This document shows positions 1 through 4,043 of a stretch of 6,663 nt of DNA, one piece after another. A program made the translations under genes and the position numbers. The stretch spans positions 1 through 6,663 of the forward strand of contig JAILLX010000099.1 of assembly GCA_024692925.1 (NCBI GenBank), written 5' to 3'. Source of the DNA: a bacterium (GTDB taxonomy: Bacteria; Pseudomonadota; Alphaproteobacteria; Rs-D84; CACZYB01). Under the pieces are notes generated by a model, which was not told where the DNA came from, ran no database searches, and was given only the letters and a program-made list of their open reading frames with translations. Each line of letters begins with the position of its first letter. Position 1 is the first letter of the stretch.

Positions 1-180
1 TGAAATTTGGGTTTTAAGAATTTTTATTTCGACATCAGTACGAGCCAATTCTTCTTTATTTGCATTTATACTTTTTTCAAACTGATTTATATTCCATTGC
101 AAGACAAATGAAAATATTGCAAGAAAAACTTCTGTTATACATATAACTGATAAAAATAAAAAAACTTTTGATCTATTCAA
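1..180 (-). CDS. ftsL: Cell division protein FtsL, partial (N-terminal 60 residues, TTG start)
   Basis: The first 60 residues of a small bitopic division protein; the 3' end lies beyond the window. FtsL is a component of the FtsQLB septal complex. The reading frame starts at a TTG (178-180) 6 nt after an AAGGG Shine-Dalgarno (187-191), and the frame stays open to the edge. Residues 2-5 (NRSK) form a short basic cytoplasmic tail. Residues 6-29 are one hydrophobic segment (VFLFLSVICITEVFLAIFSF and on). From about residue 33 a charged, heptad-like stretch (QFEKSINANKEELARTDVEI) looks like the start of the periplasmic coiled coil. This topology and the position directly after rsmH, 19 bp from its stop, are what identify it; FtsL sequences themselves are poorly conserved. 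It is co-transcribed with mraZ and rsmH. The alternative is an unrelated single-pass protein, which is unlikely at this locus. Confidence 0.82.
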   Translation of the reverse strand, partial: MNRSKVFLFLSVICITEVFLAIFSFVLQWNINQFEKSINANKEELARTDVEIKILKTQIS

Positions 181-199
181 TTTTATCCCTTAATAAAAA

Positions 200-1123
200 T
201 TATAATTTTTCCATTACGCGAAGTTTTGCAGAATGTGCCCGAGGGTTTTCTTCCACTTCTTCCTTTGATGGAATTATAGCATTTTTATTAACATTTTTAA
301 AGGATAATTTTTCACTATTTTCAATATTTGTTGGTATGTATCGAGATACGGATTGTTTTGGTTCGGTTTTTGATTTAATAAAATTCTTTACAATTCTATC
401 TTCTAATGAATGAAAATCCACAACGACTAAACGGCCATTACTTTTTAAAATGTTTTCTGTATCCAAAAGAACCCCTTCTAATTCACCAAGTTCATTATTT
501 ACAAAAATCCTTAATGCCTGAAAAACACGAGGAACTACTTTTGATGCTTGCCATTCACCAACCAAATTTTTTATCACATCGACAAGTTGAAATGTTGTAA
601 TTATTGGTTTTTCACCACGAATACTTACAATACGGCGAGCAATTGCACGAGATCTTGGCTCCTCACCATATTTATAAAATATATCAGCAAGTTCAGTTTC
701 TGAAAAATTATTTATAACTTCACGTGCATCCAAATCATTTTGCCCCATAGCCATAGAAAGTGGTGCATCGAATCGAAACGAAAAGCCACGTTCTGGTGTA
801 TCAATCTGCATTGATGAAACGCCAATATCAAGGACAAGACCATCAACTGGACCAATATTATTTTTTTGAAGTGTTGGTAAAATTTTTGAAAAGCATTCCT
901 GAAAAAATATAAATCTATCACCATATTTTTCTTTTACTTCAGCAACACGAGAAAGAACAGTTTCGTCCCTATCGAATGAAATAACCTTTGTATTTTTATT
1001 ATCTAAGATAGCAGAAGTATAACCACCATTTCCAAATGTTCCATCGACATAAACTCCACCATCTTTTATATTAAGATTTTCCAATACCTCGTTAAGCATT
1101 ACTGGAATATGTGGTGATTGCAT
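200..1123 (-). CDS. rsmH: 16S rRNA (cytosine1402-N4)-methyltransferase RsmH (MraW)
   Basis: Cytoplasmic S-adenosylmethionine-dependent enzyme that N4-methylates C1402 in the 16S rRNA decoding centre. Its 307 residues are the normal family length. Family signatures run in order: HIPVMLNEVL (5-14), the SAM-binding loop YVDGTFGNGGYTS (25-37), FDRDE (50-54), LDIGVSSMQID (98-108) followed by ERGFSF (111-116), the YGEEPRSRAIARRI helix (152-165), VFQALRIFVNNELGEL (200-215), VVDFHSLEDRIVK (234-246) and the C-terminal NPRAHSAKLRV (293-303). The ATG at 1121-1123 is 2 bp after the mraZ stop, and its AAGG ribosome site lies inside the last codons of mraZ, so translation is probably coupled. One oddity: the block usually read as GPLDMRM is APLSMAM here (120-126). 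Function is otherwise clear from the whole-length match. Confidence 0.97.
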   Translation of the reverse strand: MQSPHIPVMLNEVLENLNIKDGGVYVDGTFGNGGYTSAILDNKNTKVISFDRDETVLSRVAEVKEKYGDRFIFFQECFSKILPTLQKNNIGPVDGLVLDIGVSSMQIDTPERGFSFRFDAPLSMAMGQNDLDAREVINNFSETELADIFYKYGEEPRSRAIARRIVSIRGEKPIITTFQLVDVIKNLVGEWQASKVVPRVFQALRIFVNNELGELEGVLLDTENILKSNGRLVVVDFHSLEDRIVKNFIKSKTEPKQSVSRYIPTNIENSEKLSFKNVNKNAIIPSKEEVEENPRAHSAKLRVMEKL

Positions 1124-1125
1124 AT

Positions 1126-1575
1126 TTAATCCTTTTTAAAAGATAATGATGGGCGATTTTTAAGTGCATTTTGTCGTGTTTCAGCCTGATATTTTTCAAA
1201 TTCAGCCTTATCCCAAATTTGAAAAGTTTTACCACGACCAACGAAAAGTGCATTTCCCTTTATTCCGGCAAATTCGATTAAATCCATAGGAATCACAATT
1301 CGGCCGGTCACATCAAATGACAACTGTCTTGCATCTGAAAAGATAAGGGAATTAAGATTTTCGTTTTCCTCACTAAATAAATCAAGGTTGTCGGTTGCAT
1401 CAGAAAGTTTTTCCATTCTTTCCATAGTACAACCTTCGATACACTTATGTGTGAATGAATGGTAAAGAATTACCCCCTGAAAAGAATCATTTTTGGTTGC
1501 CATACGAAAATCAGAAGGTACGCTTACACGACCTTTTGCATCAATTTTATTCTCAATAGTTCCCAAAAATAACAT
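1126..1575 (-). CDS. mraZ: Transcriptional regulator MraZ
   Basis: DNA-binding protein of the SpoVT-AbrB (swapped-hairpin) fold that in other bacteria forms a ring and represses the dcw cluster from its own promoter. Its 149 residues are typical. The two tandem half-domains are visible: the first around IDAKGRVSVPSDFR (11-24), the second around FDVTGRIVIPMDLIEFAG (87-104), each with the D-x-x-G-R signature. The opening LFLGTIENKID is also family-typical. The ATG at 1573-1575 follows an AAAGGAT ribosome site. It is the first gene of an operon with rsmH (2 bp gap) and ftsL, behind the promoter at 1600-1628. Two Cys residues (C45, C49) sit in the linker between the half-domains. Autoregulation is known for the family; the exact operator here is uncertain because no TGGGN boxes are visible. 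Confidence 0.96.
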   Translation of the reverse strand: MLFLGTIENKIDAKGRVSVPSDFRMATKNDSFQGVILYHSFTHKCIEGCTMERMEKLSDATDNLDLFSEENENLNSLIFSDARQLSFDVTGRIVIPMDLIEFAGIKGNALFVGRGKTFQIWDKAEFEKYQAETRQNALKNRPSLSFKKD

Positions 1576-1599
1576 ATTTTTATCCTTTATTTCGACTCC

Positions 1600-1628
1600 A
1601 TCATATTATGGTATTTTATGGTTGTCAA
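1600..1628 (-). promoter_or_regulatory. Sigma70-type promoter of the mraZ-rsmH-ftsL operon
   Basis: Reading the minus strand, a perfect -35 TTGACA (1623-1628) is separated by exactly 17 bp from a -10 TATGAT (1600-1605, 5 of 6 consensus). The predicted start of transcription is near 1593, about 18 nt before the mraZ ATG, so the leader is very short. Inside the spacer is a 10-bp-period direct repeat (TATGG at 1607-1611 and 1617-1621 on the plus strand), which may be a diverged MraZ operator. Confidence 0.85.
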
Positions 1629-1720
1629 TGACAAAAATATGTTTTTGAATGGTTTTATATGCCAAAATTTATATTTTTATTATAAAAAAACACTTTTTTA
1701 AATAAAAAATAATTTTTTAC

Positions 1721-1749
1721 TTGACAATAGAATCGTAATGTTTCATAAA
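1721..1749 (+). promoter_or_regulatory. Promoter of the 1802-2149 gene
   Basis: A perfect -35 TTGACA (1721-1726) is followed after 17 bp by CATAAA (1744-1749, 4 of 6 consensus) as the best-placed -10. Transcription would begin near 1756, which is also where the sequence TGTGAGCGGATAA (1756-1768) begins. The promoter diverges from the mraZ promoter, with about 90 bp of very A/T-rich DNA between the two -35 boxes. Confidence 0.68.
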
Positions 1750-1801
1750 TAAGGGTGTGAGCGGATAAATAGCAACCAACAAAACAACAAAGGAGATGAA
1801 A

Positions 1802-2149
1802 ATGGAGAGTAAAAATAAAACAGTTTTAATGACCGTTATAGATACAATCCTTGAAGAAACAGTCTGGGTTAACAAATCTGGTGAAACAATTTCTTTGAAA
1901 GATGCAATCGCAAGAAATATCAAAGCAGGTAAAACCGGAAATGTTGAAGGTTTGGATAGAAGCGATCTTTTGGGTGCATACACATCATTCCAAATAAAAA
2001 GACAATCTTTCGCTGAAAATACAAAAAATATGAGCGATAAAGAATTGGCTGATAAAATAAAGTTGTTTATCTTCGAAGATACTCGTGAACAAATGATTCT
2101 TCTTGAAAGAGAACTTGATATTTCAACAGCAGAAAGAAAAACTGCTTAA
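1802..2149 (+). CDS. Hypothetical protein, 115 residues, acidic, unknown family
   Basis: I do not recognise this protein. The start is set at the ATG at 1802 (MESKNK) rather than the in-frame ATG at 1796, because the strong AAAGGAG ribosome site ends at 1795, touching the upstream ATG but lying an ideal 6 nt before the downstream one. The product has no signal peptide or membrane segment and looks cytoplasmic, soluble and largely helical. The N-terminal third carries a possible strand pair (ETVWVNKSGETISL), then DAIARNIKAGK, a Gly-rich turn, and a charged C-terminal helix pair (MSDKELADKIKLFIFEDTREQMILLERELD). It stands alone with its own promoter, a near-ideal ribosome site and a strong terminator, which suggests a well-expressed single gene. 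The divergent dcw operon gives no clear functional link. Codon use matches the surrounding AT-rich genes, so no sign of recent transfer. Confidence 0.85.
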   Translation: MESKNKTVLMTVIDTILEETVWVNKSGETISLKDAIARNIKAGKTGNVEGLDRSDLLGAYTSFQIKRQSFAENTKNMSDKELADKIKLFIFEDTREQMILLERELDISTAERKTA

Positions 2150-2173
2150 AAAATTTGGGGGCAATCCAAATAA

Positions 2174-2210
2174 AAATCCCTAGGGCTGAAAACCTAGGGA
2201 TTTCTTCTAT
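2174..2210 (+). terminator. Intrinsic terminator after the 1802-2149 gene
   Basis: An 11-bp perfect stem (AAATCCCTAGG, 2174-2184, with CCTAGGGATTT, 2193-2203) closes an 8-nt loop GCTGAAAA and is followed by the T-rich run CTTCTATTT. A weaker 6-bp hairpin (ATTTGG 2153-2158 with CCAAAT 2166-2171) comes just before it. Confidence 0.88.
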
Positions 2211-2239
2211 TTGCAAAGACTTTGTTTTTGTTAGATAAT
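2211..2239 (+). promoter_or_regulatory. Promoter of the lipoprotein gene
   Basis: TTGCAA (2211-2216, 4 of 6) and GATAAT (2234-2239, 5 of 6) are spaced 17 bp apart. The predicted start is near 2246, leaving a leader of about 25 nt that contains the AAAGGGAGG ribosome site (2257-2265). The -35 box begins within the T-rich tail of the preceding terminator, so the units are tightly packed but independent. Confidence 0.7.
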
Positions 2240-2270
2240 AAATCTTGTTTAACAATAAAGGGAGGTTTAA

Positions 2271-2777
2271 ATGAAAAAATTATTGCCTATTTTATGCGTA
2301 CTTACAGCTTGTAGCTCAACAGAAACCACTAATAACTATAATATGAATCAAACACCTAAACATTCGGATAAAAAAGAAACTTCACGTACTTATAAAGTTT
2401 ATGAAAACGAAGTTGATGCATTTGTTTGTGATAAATCAAAAAAGGGAAACTTTACATACTGTGATGTAAATGGTGAAAAAATTACTGGATATATAAAATC
2501 TAGTGGAAGTTATATTTCATATTACGAAAATGGAGAACAGCTAAATGGAATAATTTTTTATCCAAGTTCTAATCAAGTAAGAAATTATTTCAAAAAAAGT
2601 GCTGATGGAAATAAATTCACTCTTATCACCTATTACAAAGATGGAAGTATTTTATCAAAAGAAACCGATGATAAAATAAAAGGAAGAACTTCAACAACTT
2701 ATAAACAAGGTGAAGAAAAGAAACCTTACTATGACGAATCACAAATAAATATTTTGGTTGAAGCATTTAATAGTTAA
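2271..2777 (+). CDS. Small lipoprotein with YwqK/MORN-like repeats
   Basis: A 168-residue predicted lipoprotein. The very short signal sequence MKKLLPILCVLTAC carries a lipobox (L11-T12-A13-C14), so Cys14 would be lipidated. Ser15 rather than Asp after the Cys fits outer-membrane sorting. Residues 15-40 are a Ser/Thr/Asn-rich linker. From about 65 onward there are repeated aromatic-Gly units of the type YYENGEQLNG (84-93) and YYKDGSILSKE (121-131), with DVNGEKITGY (65-74) as a possible earlier unit. These resemble the MORN_2/YwqK repeat seen in many bacterial surface lipoproteins, but the match is loose and no function can be assigned. Besides Cys14 and the signal-peptide Cys9, C53 and C64 could form a disulfide. 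A strong ribosome site (AAAGGGAGG) precedes the ATG by 5 nt. The gene is monocistronic between its own promoter and terminator. Confidence 0.87.
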   Translation: MKKLLPILCVLTACSSTETTNNYNMNQTPKHSDKKETSRTYKVYENEVDAFVCDKSKKGNFTYCDVNGEKITGYIKSSGSYISYYENGEQLNGIIFYPSSNQVRNYFKKSADGNKFTLITYYKDGSILSKETDDKIKGRTSTTYKQGEEKKPYYDESQINILVEAFNS

Positions 2778-2782
2778 AAATT

Positions 2783-2811
2783 ACCCCAGAAAATCTGGGG
2801 TTCATTTTTTC
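2783..2811 (+). terminator. Intrinsic terminator after the lipoprotein gene
   Basis: The stem ACCCCAGA (2783-2790) pairs with TCTGGGGT (2794-2801) around a 3-nt AAA loop and is followed by TCATTTTTTC. It begins 6 nt after the lipoprotein stop codon. Confidence 0.88.
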
Positions 2812-2812
2812 T

Positions 2813-2841
2813 TTGATTTATATCTCTGGATAGTGTACAAT
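2813..2841 (+). promoter_or_regulatory. Promoter of the DUF3126-like gene
   Basis: TTGATT (2813-2818, 4 of 6) and TACAAT (2836-2841, 5 of 6) are separated by 17 bp. The predicted start is near 2848, only about 19 nt before the ATG, with an AGAGGAG ribosome site (2852-2858) in between. Confidence 0.7.
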
Positions 2842-2866
2842 TCTTACTGATAGAGGAGATATTTCA

Positions 2867-3076
2867 ATGACACAACAAGATATTTTAAAACTAACTAATT
2901 ATTTAAGAAATAAATTTGGTAATCAAAACATAAACCTTAAATTAAGTAAATCTGATGCCGATATGGCAGAGGTTTATATTGCTTCGGAATTTATCGGAAC
3001 TATTTATCGTGATGAAGATGAAGGTGAAATTTCATTCGATTTCAATATGTCAATTATTGATATAGATTTACAATAA
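2867..3076 (+). CDS. DUF3126-like small protein
   Basis: A 69-residue cytoplasmic protein whose length and pattern match what I recall of the alphaproteobacterial family DUF3126: an N-terminal helix ending in YLRNKFGN (12-19), a predicted strand (INLKLSKSD), then AEVYIASEFIGTIYRDEDEG (34-53) and a closing FDFNMSIIDIDL (57-68). Family members carry a nearly identical series with AEVYIGEEFIG, an acidic D/E loop and an F-x-M-x-I-L-D-x-D-L end. The function of the family is unknown. Translation starts at an ATG 8 nt after AGAGGAG. The gene converges on the SRP RNA gene: its TAA stop (3074-3076) shares bases with the T-tract that ends ffs, so the two transcripts overlap at their 3' ends. No independent plus-strand terminator is visible after it. 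Confidence 0.85.
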   Translation: MTQQDILKLTNYLRNKFGNQNINLKLSKSDADMAEVYIASEFIGTIYRDEDEGEISFDFNMSIIDIDLQ

Positions 3077-3077
3077 A

Positions 3078-3168
3078 AAAGAGGTATTGACGACCCATCT
3101 TTTACAATCTTGGCTGCTTTCTTCCGAACCTGACCAGTTTGATTATAAGAAATGTCCGTCAAACCTCG
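3078..3168 (-). ncRNA. ffs: Signal recognition particle RNA, small bacterial type (4.5S-like)
   Basis: Read on the minus strand, this is the RNA scaffold that binds Ffh and its receptor FtsY for co-translational membrane targeting. The diagnostic domain IV is present: GGTCAGG on the 5' side, a GGAA tetraloop (3122-3125), then AGCAGCC, the asymmetric loop contacted by the Ffh M domain. Next to the tetraloop the E. coli helix UCC/GGA is UUC/GAA here, a compensated change. The ends pair: GAGGT (3163-3167) with ACCTC (3081-3085), and TTGACG (3157-3162) with CGTCAA (3087-3092), leaving one unpaired T. A T6 tract follows (3075-3080). The length, about 90 nt, is slightly short but within the small-type range. 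The exact ends are estimated from the promoter and the closing stem. It is transcribed alone, converging on the DUF3126-like gene. Confidence 0.95.
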
Positions 3169-3174
3169 TGTTAT

Positions 3175-3203
3175 ATGATAATAAAAAATCTTATAAAAAT
3201 CAA
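3175..3203 (-). promoter_or_regulatory. Promoter of the SRP RNA gene
   Basis: On the minus strand, TTGATT (3198-3203, 4 of 6) and TATCAT (3175-3180, 5 of 6) are 17 bp apart, placing the start at about 3168, exactly at the first base of the closing SRP stem. A nearby TTGACT (3203-3208) matches the -35 consensus better but has no well-spaced -10. Confidence 0.72.
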
Positions 3204-3205
3204 GT

Positions 3206-3220
3206 CAAAGATTTTCTTTG
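3206..3220. repeat. Inverted repeat between divergent ffs and hydrolase promoters
   Basis: CAAAGA (3206-3211) and TCTTTG (3215-3220) are perfect inverted arms around TTT. The element touches the hydrolase -35 box and lies 3 bp upstream of the ffs -35. Such a site could bind a dimeric regulator, but short A/T palindromes also arise by chance in DNA of this composition. Confidence 0.4.
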
Positions 3221-3246
3221 TGTTTTTAGCATTTTTGATGTATAAT
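3218..3246 (+). promoter_or_regulatory. Promoter of the hydrolase-MurF-like operon
   Basis: A perfect -10 TATAAT (3241-3246) has a weak -35 TTGTGT (3218-3223) at 17 bp. The predicted start is near 3253, with an AGGA ribosome site at 3264-3267, 8 nt before the hydrolase ATG. A 15-bp inverted repeat (3206-3220) overlaps the -35 side and may be an operator. Confidence 0.65.
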
Positions 3247-3275
3247 TAGCCTTTGAAAAATATAGGAATGTTGAT

Positions 3276-4040
3276 ATGTACAAAGATTTACATTTTGAGT
3301 ATATAAAAGGAACAAAAAAGTCAAATATAAAATTTGTCTTGCTTCATGGTTGGGGACATTCATTAAAAAATCTTAAACCTATTGCTAATGAACTTAGTGA
3401 TTACGATTGTTATTTGATTGACCTTCCTGGATTTGGAGAAAGCCCACAACCTGATTCAGTACTTTCTGTATCAAATTACACTGATATTGTTGCATATTTT
3501 ATTAAAACTCAATTTTCCAAAAATGATAAAGTTTACATCATAGGTCATTCATTTGGTGGAAGAATTGGAATTTATATTGGTGCAAATTATCCTGATTTAA
3601 TTTCTGGGGCATTTATTTTGGCTGGGGCTGGACTTAAAAAACGTAAAAAATTATTTAAACAACTTATTATTACCGGAGCAAAGGGGCTTAGAATTGCATA
3701 TAAGGTTATGGGAAAGGATGTTATGACATCTGCACTTTACCGAAAATATTATGAAAAATTCGCAAGTAGCGATTACAGAAATGCAAAACCTTTGATGAGG
3801 GAGATTTTGAAAAAAACTGTGATGGAAGATTTGGCACCTATTGCACGAAAGGTTGCAGTTCCAACTGTCTTAATTTATGGTGAAAATGACACAATCACAC
3901 CAGTTTATTTTGGAAAAAAATATCATAAACTTATCAAAGATTCAAAATTTTACATTCTTCCAACATTTGATCATAACGGTATTTTGGATGCTGGAAAATA
4001 TCAGGTTTCATCAATTATTTTAGATAATATAAAGGAATAA
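3276..4040 (+). CDS. Alpha/beta hydrolase, intact catalytic triad
   Basis: A 254-residue single-domain alpha/beta-hydrolase fold protein. Visible motifs in order: the oxyanion-hole loop LLHGWG (22-27), IDLPGFGES (48-56), the nucleophile elbow GHSFGG (90-95) with Ser92, a cap region rich in Lys and Tyr (about 120-185), YGENDTITP (201-209) with the acid Asp205, and FDHNG (231-235) with the base His233. The triad is complete, so it should be an active esterase, amidase or peptidase-like enzyme; the substrate cannot be read from sequence. There is no signal peptide, so it acts in the cytoplasm or at the inner face of the membrane. It is the first gene of an operon: 3 bp separate its stop from the MurF-like ligase, whose AAAGGA ribosome site lies in its last codons. 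That tight pairing suggests it acts on the product or substrate of the ligase, which is inference. Confidence 0.93.
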   Translation: MYKDLHFEYIKGTKKSNIKFVLLHGWGHSLKNLKPIANELSDYDCYLIDLPGFGESPQPDSVLSVSNYTDIVAYFIKTQFSKNDKVYIIGHSFGGRIGIYIGANYPDLISGAFILAGAGLKKRKKLFKQLIITGAKGLRIAYKVMGKDVMTSALYRKYYEKFASSDYRNAKPLMREILKKTVMEDLAPIARKVAVPTVLIYGENDTITPVYFGKKYHKLIKDSKFYILPTFDHNGILDAGKYQVSSIILDNIKE

Positions 4041-4043
4041 AAA

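Noticed and set aside
168..600. Two short plus-strand frames across the 3' part of rsmH
   Set aside because: Both are antisense to rsmH and ftsL coding sequence, lack ribosome sites and show no protein pattern.
712..924. A 70-codon minus-strand frame within rsmH
   Set aside because: It is an alternate frame of a fully conserved rsmH, with no ribosome site and no recognisable motif.
1576..1720. Canonical TGGGN MraZ boxes upstream of mraZ
   Set aside because: I looked on both strands and found none. Only the diverged TATGGT repeats reported as a tentative finding are present.
1796..1801. ATG at 1796 as the start of the unknown gene
   Set aside because: The AAAGGAG ribosome site ends at 1795, leaving no spacing. 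The in-frame ATG at 1802 has the ideal 6-nt gap.
1717..1983. A minus-strand frame of 88 codons with hydrophobic stretches, facing the 1802-2149 gene
   Set aside because: It covers the plus-strand promoter and ribosome site and has no ribosome site of its own. The hydrophobic look is the complement of Lys/Glu-rich codons.
3077..3275. A riboswitch or leader for the hydrolase operon
   Set aside because: The structured part is the SRP RNA on the opposite strand, and the hydrolase promoter lies downstream of it, so it is not part of the operon leader.
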